In this document: in pieces, positions 1 to 11,965 of the stretch
Numbering within the stretch: the stretch's first letter is position 1
Layout of the letters: each line of letters opens with the position of its first letter
Source of the DNA: Adiantum capillus-veneris
Taxonomy: Eukaryota > Streptophyta > Polypodiopsida > Polypodiales > Pteridaceae
NCBI GenBank assembly: GCA_014529385.2
Contig: CM043960.1
Location: 27,295,896 to 27,359,895 of the forward strand
DNA length: 64,000 bases
Direction: 5' to 3'
Notes under the pieces: model-generated
What the model was told of the DNA's origin: nothing
Database searches by the model: none
The model's input: the letters and a program-made list of their open reading frames with translations, nothing else
Translations under genes and position numbers: made by a program

Positions 1-90
1 TCTCTTTGAAGGGCTGCAGGTGCTCTTGTGAACCAAATCAGGTATCTTGGATTCTTGTTCAGCCAGCTTAACCTCCACTTTGGGTGGTCT

Positions 91-1800
91 TTATCTGCGC
101 CATGTTCTTGCATATCTTTGTACAGCCTTTCTTTCACCTGGAATAGTTCCACTTTGATGAGAGGGTATGGCAGGGATTGTTGATGCCATTGAGCGTTGCT
201 CTGATTGGGGGTGAGTTGAGTGACATTGACAGAGTGTAAAACTCTCAACTCTCAATCCATTGCAGCTTTCCACTGCTCATCCACCTCTAGGGTGATCTTC
301 TCCTTTAGTGCGTCTTGTTCATCTTTTGACAACTGGATCATTGGCACTGTGTCTTCATCCATGATGTTAATCTAAAAATCTTCATCACCACTCGGCTTTG
401 CTATTGACTGTGTCTCAAACTCTGCAAATGAGACTGAGGGTATGTCTATCTGTGAGACGGCTCTAAAGTGCCTGTCTCTTCCTGCATGTCTTGTTTTCCA
501 TCTCTGAGGAGTTGATTAATCCACTTGAGTTGTGCTATCTTCTTTAGAAGCTCCTCCTCTCTCTGAACTCGTATCAATGCCAGGTCCCTACGCTGTGATT
601 GTTCTAGTTTTAATTCCAATTCCAGGTCTTTGTTTTTCTTTGCAAGTGCCCTGTACACTTCATCAGTTCATCAGTTCCTTTGATCGAGGCCATGGATGGA
701 TTTTCTTTGATTTGCCATAAGAAAATGGCACATCATTGATCCGCTGCTCCGAGTATTGCAGCGAAGCATTGGCAACATCTAATTGTACCTGATTTTTTTT
801 CGCTAACGGAGATGTCGTAAGAAGTTCATTCGTAACTTATGTCAACTGTTCATCTTTTGCTTTGCAGGCATTGGATAATTTGGTGAGTAGATTACCTAAC
901 TCCTCCATTTCTTTTTGTCGCCTATCTTTAGCTAACTGATGTTGTTCTGCTTCTTCCTTCAGCTCTTGCACCTGCCTTTGAAGATCAGTGATGATAGTCA
1001 TCCTATCTTCTAACTCTCCTTGGAGAGCATCGATCACCATCTCAAGTTCTTTGGCCTTGGTGCTACGGTTTAGTGCTGCTGAGCAGAGTCGCTCCGTCAT
1101 TTCCTGCATCTGCCGTGCATATTCATTGACTTGTACTATTACTGCATCGTTTGACTGCCACTCCTCCTATCTTGCCAGCTGGGATGTGCCTGTAGCCTCA
1201 TGTGTGGCTTCTTGCTGCATCGTAACAGCTGGTTGTTCTTGTGTAGAGGTATATGGTCAGTCTTCTTCTTAGGTATCCTAAGGCTTTGATGCCTCGGCAG
1301 TTTCTGGCTGAGTAGAAGTAGAGGGTGTGAGCTCTGACCTTGCTGTCTCTTCAAGTGCCGACCTTTCTTCCTTCTCTGGCTCAGGTTATGTCTCATGAGC
1401 AGTGGTAGACTCTTTTCCGCATCTGCTTCTTTATCAGTCTTTTGTTCAGATCCACTTGCCTTTTCTTCTTCTGGATTTTGAGTATCTTCAGTTGCCTTCT
1501 CCGGTTCCGGCTCAACTTCTTTTTCTTTTTGTCCATCGGGGTGGTCAGCTTCTTGTGAAAATTCTGTTTGTTGAGTGGACTCAGAATCTTTCTCTTTCTC
1601 AGATTCTGCTTCTTGATTGGTGTCTTTGCATGCAGATGATGGTGGTGGGCTAAGCATGGGATGGTCTTCTTGTTCTATAGACGGTGAGGTGGGTCGGGGA
1701 GATCCATGACTTTGCTCTTGTCTAGCCATTTCCTTGGCTTGCCTTTGGTCTTCCGCCTCCTTGGCTTTTTTAGCAGCTTCTTCTGCCTCCTTCAGCTTTA
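91..1800 (-). pseudogene. post-integrase ORF, acidic and coiled-coil protein (decayed)
   Basis: Not a recognised family. Downstream of integrase and in the same direction, the minus strand carries a chain of open frames (1729-1139, 1109-837, 658-446, 273-91) broken by frameshifts. The first part is very rich in Glu, Lys, Ser, Pro and Gln (disordered, acidic). The next two are heptad-like coiled coils, with runs such as ELEDRMTIITDLQRQVQEL and LELELKLEQSQRRDL. No membrane segment or signal peptide is visible, so the usual reason to call such an ORF env-like is missing. It could be an element-specific accessory protein or a captured host segment. The reading continues past the left edge. Confidence 0.55.
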
Positions 1801-2024
1801 GAGCTTCAACCTCTTAATACGTTCTTTCTAAATGCTCTGTTGGATCATCCACCTCTTTTCTTGTATGATGCTTTGTTCGAGGGACTTAAAGTCCTCCAGG
1901 CACCCATTTTTTTGGGTCCCTCCCTTGTGCTTGCCTACTGTGTTGGTATGTCTGTTCTCTTTCAAAGCGCACTTGTTTTTGAGCTGGATCTTCTTGGTGT
2001 GCCCTTCAAGGTTGTCAAGACATA

Positions 2025-3300
2025 CTATACGTGGTCCACTGGTTGTCTTTGTTTGGAGGTGATAACAACATACAAGTTCCCACCTAGCCAAGGCGCGCGT
2101 TGGGTCAGCCGGCCAAACTTGAGAATGTGTTGCTTAAGGGAATAGACTAGAACTAAGTCCCCTTTCTTGAAGATTTTTGTGATTAAGTGGGAATCAAAAA
2201 ACTGTTTTAGTTTCGGCTTTTGTGCATAGATATGAGCTAAAGCAGTTTGCCTTTTCTCGTCTAGATTTTCCAAATCTTTGCGTCGTTCTGACAATTCATG
2301 TTTAGTCCACTCAAGATTTTGTGCTACCCTTAATGTCGGCAATAGAAATTCTATTGGAAGTATGGCATCAAGACCACAAACAAGGTTAAAGAGTGTAGCA
2401 TTTGAACCTGTTTTGAATGAAACGTGATAAGCCCATAGAGCACTATGGAGATTCATTTCCCAGTTTTTCCTTCTTGAACTAATCACTTTAGTCAGCACCG
2501 AGCTAAGAATTTTATTTGTATGCTCAGCTTGTTCGTTTGCTTGTGGGTGATAGGGAGGTGATTTGTTATGGATGACCATAAACTCATTAAGTAAATATTC
2601 TATTACCTCATTGAGGAAATGAGTTCCCCTATCACCGACAATCTCTATTGGCAGTCCATATCTCATGAATACATACTCATATAAGAATGCAGCAGTGGTT
2701 CTAGCATCATTCTTCTGAGTTGCTTTAGCCTCGGTCCACTTGGTCAAATAGTATGTAGCTACAATGATATATTAAGCTTGGGTTCTATAAGTAGGTGGCT
2801 GTATCGGTCCAACAAAATCTATACCCCATTTTGCGAAAGCTATAGCCCCCATCATTGGTCTTAAGGGCATGCTACCTACTCGTGTTGGCATTTTTGCTAT
2901 CTACTCGTGTCGGCATTTTTGCTCGTTGACAAGCATCACATCTTCGAACATATTCTTTAGCATCTGCAAAAAGTATTGGCCACCATATGCCTGCCATCAA
3001 TATTGTTCTTGCGGTGGTCTCACTAGAAAAGTGACCTCCAGCTAATCGAGCATGTGCTTGTTCTATAATTGGAGTATACTCGTTTTCATTTGCACAAAGT
3101 TGCAAATGTTGATATTTACCTCTCCGATACAATTGGTTCCCAATAAGAGCATAGTCTCTGGCTTTAGTTTCAATTGCTCTCTGACGGTGTTTACTCATAT
3201 CCTCAGGAAATGTTCCGCTCGATAAGTAAGTAACCAGATAATTACTCCACTTAGGAAAATGTGACATTTGAAACATTGTTACATGAGGAATGGGTGTTTG
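2025..3300 (-). pseudogene. Ty3/gypsy integrase
   Basis: The integrase would insert the element's cDNA into the nucleus. The N-terminal part (about 3276-2872) has the zinc-binding His/Cys region ending in CDACQRAKMP. The core (about 2850-2025) has the first Asp in a DFVGPI-type motif, the second in IVGDRGTHF and the Glu in YHPQANEQAEHTNK, where the usual QANGQAE Gly has become Glu. A C-terminal segment with KIFKKGDLVLV follows. A duplicated short stretch near 2880-2925 and stops around 2773 and 2870 break the frame. It follows RNase H directly, as expected in gypsy elements. Inactive. Confidence 0.9.
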
Positions 3301-3625
3301 TTTTTGGACATTGAGGGCAATCCTTTACAAAATATCTAATATCTCTCCTCATAGTCGGCCAAAATACTCCAAGTCTCAAGATTCGTTGCATAGTTTGGTC
3401 TTCCACAAAGTGAATTCGTACTATGGTAACATGTGCTTGATTTACGTACTGTTCTTTTTATTCAGGATTAATGCATAAAAGCATTACTCCGTCCGGATTT
3501 CTTTTGTATAGCCTTCCAGCTAGTAATTGATACATAGCCGATTGCTTAATTAACCCGATTGTGATAAGAAGTGGTATTTGTGAATCCACTTGAGCTATTG
3601 TCATTACTAACACAATGTTTTCCGA

Positions 3626-4185
3626 CTATCTAGGTATCATTTCTAAGGAGAACAAATAGGCATCTGGTAGATCATTGTCTACCCCTTTAGGTGATTCTCT
3701 TGAAACAATCCTTGACAAATGATCTGCTCGTTGATGTGTAGTGCCTTTTTTTACAACGACAGTGAAATCAAATTCGAGAAGAATGATGAACCATCTCACT
3801 TTTCTCCTTGTGCTGCATGGCTTGTTAACCAAAGCAACAAAGCTTGGTGGTCCACAAAGAACACACACTTGTTGGTTAATAGGCAATGTCTATACCTCTT
3901 AAGGGCATAGATCATTCCTAGTCCTTCTCTTTTGATGTTGGTGTAATTCTTTTCTGCCATGTTCAATTGCCAGCTAGCATAAGGAATAGGAAAGTCAATT
4001 TTCCCATCTTCTGGTTGAGCTAGTATACAACCGATAGCAAAATTAAAAGCATCTACATGTACGTGGAATACCTTATCTTCATCTGGTGCTTTCAATATTG
4101 GAGCTGAGGTGAGAGCTTGCTTAAGTTTCATGAAGGATTCTTCACAGGCCTCGGTCCATTCAAAGTGCGTAATCAAGCTATACAT
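3626..4185 (-). pseudogene. Ty3/gypsy RNase H domain
   Basis: This RNase H domain follows the RT thumb. It begins with FEWTEACEESFMKLKQAL and the typical LTSAPIL segment. FHVHVDAFNFAIGCILAQ has the expected first acidic residue (usually DAS in plant gypsy elements). YTNIKREGLGMIYALKRYRHCL corresponds to the YT.TEKE.LA..YA..KFR.YL block, and FFVDHQAL to the TDH.AL block. A frameshift near 3880 separates the last part, which carries LEFDFTVVVKKGTTHQRADHL, normally ending in NVVADALSR. Family assignment is firm; the copy is broken. Confidence 0.88.
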
Positions 4186-4189
4186 GTTT

Positions 4190-4962
4190 TGTAATTATAG
4201 CGTACATGTAGATGAACTGTCGGTAATATCCACAACGTCCCATGAAGGCTTGTACCCCCTTGACTGTTGTTGATCTAGGAAAATCTGCAATGACATGAAT
4301 CTTCTCAATATCAGTAGCTATGCCATTTTTAGACACTATATGTCCAAGAATTTTGCCTTGTCTACCCATAAATGTGCACTTTTCAGGATTTAAGCAAATC
4401 CTATAAAGTCTACATTTTTCAAATACCTTTTTGAGATGTTCAAAATTATCAACCCGGATTGATGTATGTACGCATAGATCATCCATATATACTTCTAAGA
4501 ATTTCCTAAGATACTCTTTGAAAGCATGGCTCATCAACCTTTGAAACATGGCTGGAGACTTAGTTAACCAAACAGCATAACCCGATATGCAAATATATCC
4601 CATTCTGTTGCAAAAGCAGTTTTATGCTGATCTTTTGGGTCAACCAAAAGTTAATTGTATCCCAAAAGCCGTCTAAGAAGCTGTAAGCTTCTTTTCCTAC
4701 AACTCTTTTTAAAACATGCTCAGTTATCGGAAGAGGAAAGTTGTCTTTGATGGTAGCTGCATTCACCTTTTTGAGATTAACATGCTCGTAATTTTCCATT
4801 CTTCTTAGGTACTACCACAATTGGAGACACCCAATCTGTGCGTTCAATCTTGTAAATGAATTTAGCTTCCTTTAGTTTTTCAATCTCTTCTTTGATCTTC
4901 CTGGAAAATGTTTCGCTATACATGTATGGTCTCTGTCTACTTGGTTTCACGTCATCTCTCAT
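4190..4962 (-). pseudogene. Ty3/gypsy reverse transcriptase
   Basis: The minus strand reads fingers-palm motifs in three pieces. 4962-4777 has IKEEIEKLKEAKFI and WVSPIVVVPKKNGKLR. 4799-4560 has the FPLPITEHVLKRVVGKEAYSFLDG block, corresponding to the usual YPLP.ID..L....G...FS.LDG. 4603-4178 has SPAMFQRLM and the catalytic YMDD box in LEVYMDDLCVHT, then LNPEKCTF and LGHIVSKNGI. A small deletion and frameshift between the second and third pieces removes the residues around GYHQI. The YMDD box itself is intact. The domain lies between the linker and RNase H in normal order. Confidence 0.9.
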
Positions 4963-5083
4963 GGGTATAGTGTGTTGATAGATTTCTGGATCAACTCCCT
5001 TGAGATCCTTGTAAGACCAAGAGAAGATATCTCGGTATTATTTTAACAAGCTCAACAAAAGCTTTTCTTCTTCTTCTGTTATG

Positions 5084-6041
5084 TCATTTGCAATGTAAGC
5101 TGGTTTTAGGCTCTTCTCCTGGTTCAGTCAAGTCTATCCTTTTAGCGTTTTCAGGCCCTTTGTAAGACTTGCCCTGTTTCCGTAGTTTCCTGACATGTTG
5201 TTCAACTATGATTTTCCGATCTTGGAGGGTATACTTTTTGTAATGAGATGGAACATGCATTACATCCTTACCATCCTCTTCCGTGGTTTCCATTTTGGTT
5301 GTGTATATCTCCTTTAGAGTTTTTTTCAACTCTTGATATTTCTTTTTCCGCTCGACTCTGGTCATGAGTGTTTTCTCATCCTGTGATTTTTCTTGAGTAC
5401 CCTTCCTTGTTTTTCTCGATGTCTGAGACATTTTTGAGTTTTTGTTTTGAAGGATATCTGCCAATTATTTTGTCCTTGACACAATCATTAGCATCTATCT
5501 GCATCAAGAATTGTGTTTTACTGGAGACTGATGGCATAGCTCATGTTTTCACAATTTTGGTGTCTCTCTTTTGTCTATACCACTTTTGTCTCCTTGATTT
5601 CTAGTTTGGAACGTCAAAAGACTTCTCCTCCCCTAGTTTTAAGAGTAACTTAGCTCTCGTATGCTCATTTTCTGACCCCGAATCTTCCAGGGTAGCTGAG
5701 TGTTCATCTAACTCATCAGTTGAATCGTAATAGAGGTCTGAAAAGACTTGTTGAGCTTTCATAAAGTCCTTGGGTTCCTCATCTTTGTTGTCAATGTTGA
5801 GGATTGAAATCATTTGGATGGGAATTATGTCGTAGCCATCCTCATTGCAAAATTGAGTAGGAATAGACATATTCACACATACATCCATTTTCGCCAAAAT
5901 TTGAGTCCACTCGAATGGCTCAAATAAATGTTTTTGAAAGGGTTCACTTACATAGACTTCGGCTGTGCAGTCCCTTTCTAGGATACATTTTCGAGGATAC
6001 ATTCTTCTCGTCTTAAGATTTCGTTTTCTGAAGCTCCACAC
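5084..6041 (-). pseudogene. charged spacer between protease and RT
   Basis: Two open frames (6041-5601 and 5464-5084) lie between the protease and RT of the gypsy element in the same direction. No catalytic motif is seen. The first holds aromatic and acidic stretches with SATLEDSGSENEHT; the second is strongly basic and acidic in alternation, with a likely helix around KKYQELKKTLKEIYTT. In plant gypsy elements this position is a poorly conserved protease-RT connector, which is the most economical reading. Not otherwise recognised. Confidence 0.5.
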
Positions 6042-6043
6042 AT

Positions 6044-6562
6044 CTAAATAGGAGTGTCTTTGTTTAACCAGGATGGGAGTTTAGTTTCAACCGAAGAAAC
6101 TGAATCAAACTCTTGGATGGGTGTTTTCAAGACATCTTTATAAGTGTGATCTTTTAGATTGACTCTTGTTATAGATCCCACTTGCTTCAAGTACAAATAA
6201 TTGTTTCCCCAATCTTGGATACGATGTACCTGTCGCATGAAAGGTCTTCCCAATATGATTTCATAGTTGAGTTTTTTCCCAAAGTCTACTATGGTGAACG
6301 TGTGCTGATATTCAGTTCCACAAGAATTAACTATTACTTTCTCAAGTAGTCCTAAGGGTCTCTCAATGTGTCCGTCAACCAAATGCAATTTCATTCGAGT
6401 TTGTCTAATGGTTGGCTGCCCCCAGGATTCCCATACTGCTTTAGTGGCTATGGCTATGCCAGTTCCACTATCCAGTTTTGCCATGGTTTCAATGTGATTA
6501 TATTTCACTAGGGGGGTGGTGTTTCCTTCTTCTCCTTCATAATATTCTCCAACTTTGTTCAT
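6044..6562 (-). pseudogene. retroviral-type aspartic protease
   Basis: A 172-codon frame contains MAKLDSGTGIAIATKAV, matching the catalytic LDSGA motif of LTR-element proteases (here with Thr after Gly). The second half has FTIVDFGKKLNYEIILGRPFM, which corresponds to the conserved ILG.PF flap end. The enzyme would cut the Gag-Pol polyprotein. It sits upstream of RT as expected. This stretch has no internal stop, but its neighbours are broken. About 680 bp upstream (6563-7240) hold only fragments of frame and are probably the decayed gag-protease join. Confidence 0.8.
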
Positions 6563-7240
6563 AGGAACTGATCAAATCTCTTTGTTTTCCATTTCATTTT
6601 TCAATTTTTCTAAATTCTTCGAGATTAATCCCGTTATCCCCACCTTCTCTAGGGTTTTTTTTGTAAATAATTCCATAAGTATGGTCTAAGTTTTAATAGT
6701 TCTCCCAAGGTAAGAGTGCATTGGATGGGTGTAGACATGATTGAATGAATGTTGTCTACGTCTAGGGTCTGTTCAGCTCTTTTTACTTGAGTGGTCTTGC
6801 ACACAATGGATTCATCTTCGTTATCCCAAGTAAGAAGGTAATGTTTTTAATGTCCATGGTTTCGACATTAATGAAGCTTCCGATCCGCAATCCACGTACA
6901 AGGATTGTGAATCCATGTTCATATCAGAAGGTAGGTTATCCAACCGGACTTCTTCTATAGGAGATGACCTTAGAGTTAGGCTCCCATCATTGATCTCTCT
7001 TACTTTTTCCCATAAGTGGCTTGGCTAGTCTTCCTCTACGAATGGAATTCCGTCTAAGGTATCTTCACTGTCCAACACTGTAAGCTTTGGTTTATTTGTT
7101 TCAAGGTGGGGTTCTGCCACCACATCGGATTTTGCTTTCATTTCTTTTACCACAAGTCTTCAGATTTTGCAATAATTTCAAGCTTTGGCTTTTGTTTTCC
7201 AACATTTCTTGAGTGATTACTACCAAATTTTGATAAGCCT

Positions 7241-9000
7241 CTAGCTTTGCATGTCTATAGATAGATAATTTTTCCATTTGTTTTTCATGTTTTGGCCTGC
7301 TTTAAGTCCTGCTTGGTAGGATTCCAAGGCGGCATTAGTAGGCTCAAAATTTTTATCAACCAGAATGGATCCTCCAGATTTCACGGTTGCTTTTTTGAAT
7401 TCACTGCCAATTTCTTTCAACTTGTCTTGGACTAGCTTCCTTGCTTTCTCCTCGATTTCAACCCGTTGTTTTTGTTTTCTCATCTCATATCTTTTGCTTC
7501 TGCTCCTTTTCATTCTTTAAGAAGAAACTTTTGTATTTTCCGAATCATCAGAGGAGTTGTGTTTCTTTTTCTTTTCCTGGGCTCTAGTGATTACCTTGAT
7601 TGGAACAATCGGTTCACTCTCTGATGAGCTACTAGGCATCACTTGGACTACGTTTACTATGGTTTTTCCCTTGTTCAAAGGATTTTTAGGACAATCTTCC
7701 GGAAAGTGTCCTCCCTTTTTGCAACATTGTATGAAATTGGGTTCAATTGGTTAGAGGTTTCTGTCAGGCTCTGGACATTCGTTTTTCCAATGGTCATCAG
7801 CACCACAGTTTGATAGTTTCCTGTTCTAGGCTTCATCATGGGTCTTCCCATGGGAGGTCTGACACCTTGATTAGCTACATAATACATTGGTGCTAGCTCT
7901 GGTGGAGCATAAATCACGGTTTCTTCCATTGGTGGTGGATGTGGATTATACCAATCTCCTTCTACCATTACTGTAGATGGACTAGGCTCTACATAGGTTG
8001 TAACAGGTACTAATGCTTGTTCATCTATGACTCCCTCAAAGTGCATCTACTTTACAGGCACTGCATTATGTCCTGGATATGGAGGTTGTTGTCCCAGCAC
8101 AGGTTGAGGTCTTTCCATACCCATTGGTGGTCTTTGAGCTTCGGTCATATTAGGCTAATATCTCTACATGGGTTGTCCTTGTGGCCTCATGGGCACGTAC
8201 TGAACATCCCATCATACTTTGGTCTAAAGTAGCACTCGTGGGTCTCATGGTTGGTCCATTTACCCTCAATTTCACACCATTTTTGTGGCCTGATTGGTTG
8301 TCCTTGTGGAGGTATCCCTTGTCCTGGTCCTCTCATAGGTGCTTTTTGCATGTTGTTCATCATGTCGTTCATCCTTTTTAGCATATCTTCTATGGCTGAG
8401 AGTGGTGCCGCAATAGCCGTTCCCACTTGTGCTGGTTTTGTGGATGATGTCTTCTCGCTTTGGTTATCCTTAGGGACATCTTCTTCGTTGAAAATCTCAC
8501 AATTGTCTCCTAGGTCAATAGCATCAGACACATACACTTCTAGGGTTGTATGTTTTTTACTATAGACTATAGCATGAAGTTATTTGTTTAGCAATCCCTC
8601 CATAAACAAAGATATAAGTCGTTCTTCTGCAGGTATCTCCATCTCTGGGCATTTGGCAATGTATTGTTTCATTCGAGTTGCACAATCTCTAACAGACTCA
8701 CCTTGTTTCTGTTTAAAGCTGTAGATTTGAGCTACCGTATTATGTTTGATCCCCGTTTTGGAACAAGTAGCTACAAATCCTTGAGCTAATGTGTTCAAGT
8801 CCATGATTGACCTTGGTGGAAGGTTTTGGAACCATGTCAATGCTTTTCCTTCTAATTTCATTACAAACCCCTTAAATTGAGTATGGAAATCGAATATACG
8901 CTCTGCTCTTAGCACTTGCTTAAAGCTTGCTAAGTGGTTGTATGGATCCCCTTATCCACTTTATTTTTTAACCCATTTTTGAAAATCAACTGGTCTGACG
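7241..9000 (-). pseudogene. gypsy Gag (capsid and zinc-knuckle region)
   Basis: The capsid-like part (8915-8580) has FKGFVMKLEGKALTWFQNLP and YSFKQKQGESVRDCATRM, typical of the retrotransposon Gag fold (AxxWF and F..KQ...ES blocks). The next frame (8537-8187) is Pro/Met/Gln rich and ends in a Cys/His pair. Near 7740-7700 a knuckle-like CCKKGGHFPEDC reads as CX4HX4C with the first Cys displaced. A basic, helical region (7513-7241) follows. Several frameshifts and stops interrupt the gene. It would package element RNA in the cytoplasm. Confidence 0.8.
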
Positions 9001-9274
9001 CGTCTGTTTGGTTCAACTCCAGGTCTTTTGGGAGCTGGTCCTGTTTCGAGTCCTTCAAACTAGTCTATTGGAAATAGTGACTCATGTAGCCCTGGACTGG
9101 CCTTAATGTCACCCGGTTTTCTACGTGATGAGGTGGTTTCTGGTTTCTTCACATTACTCTCATATGATCTCTCACGGTGTTCATCTCTTGGAATTGTTTC
9201 TGGTCCTTGCCCCAACATCCAATCTCGTATGGAATACCCTTGGTATTTGGTTTATTCTACCTCCTCAGGAGTCA

Positions 9275-9882
9275 TCATAACAAAGTTGTTGTTATAACAA
9301 TCCCTAACAGGTAGGTTAGTAGGTCTGCTGATCCCTTATCTTTGATCTTGAAGATATAGATGATCTTCATGGCCGTTAATTGTCCTAGTTTGGCATGAGA
9401 AGTCCACAAAAGATCTTTTATATTTGTCTCTTTCCAACAATAGACTCCAATGCTAGGATTATCCGTACTAAGCCGTTTCAAAGGCTTCAAGTCTACTCGA
9501 TCACATCCCTCGAATTCTAAAGTTGGTGGTCCTTCTTTTACTGACATAACTGGGATTATGGTGTTTACTTCTAACCCTCATTTGTCTATCAAGTCAAGGT
9601 TTTCAACTTATAAATACCGAGTTTTGTTTTGATCCATGTACATTTTTCCTTTTTTGTTTTCCCTAATCTCTTCTTCAAACTCAATACCATGGTCATCAAT
9701 ACAAATAGCATACTCCTTGTTAGGGTCCAAGTAAGCCTGGGCTCCATGATGGTTAGTCTTGTAAAAAGATAGTATATGCTTATAGCACACTGTCGTTCCG
9801 GTTTCCAAGTGAGTCGAGTAAGAAGACAATTCGGATGTGAATCTGAAAAAGTGTCTGAAACTTCTTCAAGAATTGTGTGCAA
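9275..9882 (-). pseudogene. ORF upstream of gag, possible Gag N-terminus
   Basis: Two overlapping frames (9829-9608 and 9547-9275) read in the same direction as gag. They join into one stretch if two stops near 9600 and 9560 are ignored. The sequence is acidic then mixed, with YAICIDDHGIEFEEEI and PPTLEFEGCDRVDLKPL. No known domain is recognised. It is either the N-terminal part of Gag or a separate leader ORF, as found in some plant Tat-type elements. Confidence 0.4.
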
Positions 9883-9889
9883 GGAATTT

Positions 9890-11942
9890 CCTTGATTAAC
9901 GCTTTCTTCGGTAGATACTCTACTGGCGGTTTCTCCGAGTATGCCCTAATTTCCTAGTACCCGACCAGATTTAAGGTTCATATAGACTTATGAAGCCCTG
10001 GATAGAGTACTTACCTTTGGATTGACTTGTCATCAATTTTTACCTGATTCAATTGCAACTTTCTGTCAAGCCACTGATTCCTCGTCTGCAACCTGATTCC
10101 TGTACAAATTTGATCAAGTTAGCTATTCTTCTATAAAGACAGTAAAGTTTTTGCTATTCTCGTGATTGATCTCTGTGTATCACTTCAAATCGAGCTATGA
10201 GAGTCAGAATTTGACTTTCAAATTCGACATTAGCAAAAATCAAAGGTCTAATTTGCAACCTTTAAACTGAGTGTACATGTATCAATTTTGATCTGATTGA
10301 ACCCAAAATTTTCCTGTAGCTTTATATTATGTTGGTTTATCACTGTATAAGTTCAAAAGTAAAAAATATTATCTCTGGATAGCAGAAGTAAATAATCGCA
10401 ATTATCTACTTTTGTCAAATTTTTGCACTTTTTTGATTGGTTTGGCAAGTATACAACTTGCTAAAGTGCCTAGACAAGTTCCAACAAGTTTAGACAAAAT
10501 CTGATCAAGTTTATCAATTGTTTGATGCTCGCAGACTCTGATTTCAAGAATCTGGCTTAAGTCTCACTTTTGGGATCCAAATTTCACCAAAATTGATTTG
10601 TGAGGTTTACTTGATGTGCTTGACCTTATGGTATACTCAAATTTACAAAATCATCAAGTTTTGAAGCAGATGTAAATAATCATGATTATTTACTTCAGCT
10701 ATATTTTTACAAGTTTTTTCTCCAACTTTGACTCAGATCTGTTAAGCACCTTAAGTTAAGGTCACTAGCCAATTTTCATCAAGTTTGGATAATTTTTGGT
10801 CAAATGGTCATCAATTATCTGTCCGCAGACTAACTTTGCAATCACAAATTTCACTCCAGTGGTCCAAACCTTACCAAATTTGTTTTGTGGGCTTATTACA
10901 ACATGGTGAAACTAGTGGTATGTTGACTTGGTCAATCAAGTTGAAACTTTGGGCAGTTGTAAATAATCACGATTATTTACATGTGACAAATTTTTGCAAA
11001 TTTTTGGTCAACTGAGCATGTACACATGTTTATCACATCAATATAGGCCTATGAATCAAATTTCAACAAGTTTGGATAAATTTTCCCCCCAATTTATTCT
11101 CAAGATTTAAAAAGTCAGTACAAACTTTAGTTTTTTTCCAGTTTTTTGCCAGTTTAGTGATCCAAATCTCGTGGGCCTTTACAAAAGTTGTTTGCACACA
11201 TGCAATGAGTCAATGGTATGAACCTTGGTCAATTTAGAGCAGAAAGTTAATAATCACGATTATTAACTTTAGGCTTGAAATGAGTACTTTTTTGCAATTT
11301 TCTCAAAGACAGTCTTTATATGAGCTATTTTAAGCCTATGAATCAAGTCAAAACTTAACTTGGACTAAACTGTCAAGAAAAAGTAAATATTCTGAGTTTT
11401 GATCAACTCTTGAAATTTTTACCTCAAAGTGTCATTGAGCTTACCAACTAATTCAGACAACTTTTACGCTTACTCTCCAGTCGAATTGAGTGGATTCGAG
11501 TCTTTTTGAGCTATTTCTAGCCGTAGACCTGAAATTTTGCAACTTCCAATAACAACTCACACTTGATTCCTTTAGAGAGATCAATGTTCTAAATTCCACT
11601 TCGGATCCTACTTACCCTATTCCTAGATTCTCATGCAATGGGGTTGTGGAAAGTATCCACAAACACTCGTTTTCTTGTGTTTTTTAATGTTTTTCAGAGC
11701 CTTGATCTTAAGACTTGTCTCGTCTACCAATCATTCTCCAATTCTTAATCTAAATCTACAATCCTATAATCCTTAAGGCACTCGACAAGTACGATTACTT
11801 CCAAGCTACCTCTGCACAGCAAAAGACTACAATCTTAAGCTATGCGGTTTCTAAAATAATGTTTTGAACTCTAGTCAAACCTAGAGAAAGTTAATGGACA
11901 ACTACACAAGATGCTCGTGTTTTCCCTAGTTTAGGTCTATTC
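9890..11942 (-). repeat. element leader with about 285-bp tandem repeats, each carrying a palindrome
   Basis: No coding frame is seen here. Four degenerate repeats of about 282-289 bp can be aligned by a palindrome at 10388-10409, 10672-10693, 10959-10980 and 11246-11267 (core AAATAATCATGATTATTT, perfect in the second unit). Each unit also repeats the phrases 'caagttt', 'cagactctgattt/cagactaactttg' and 'tggtatactc/tggtatgttg'. A related half-site, cgtgattattaac, lies inside the LTR at about 12302. This is the 5' leader of the minus-strand gypsy element, between primer site and gag. Confidence 0.75.
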
Positions 11943-11965
11943 GATCCTCGACAACGGCGCTAAAT
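11943..11965 (-). other. primer-binding site, tRNA-Asp-like
   Basis: On the minus strand the LTR end CCCACA is followed after two bases by TAGCGCCGTTGTCGAGGATC. This differs at a few positions from the TGGCGCCGTTGCCGGGG site used by many plant gypsy elements and complementary to tRNA-Asp. The differences are transitions. It fixes the inner edge of the 5' LTR. Confidence 0.8.
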
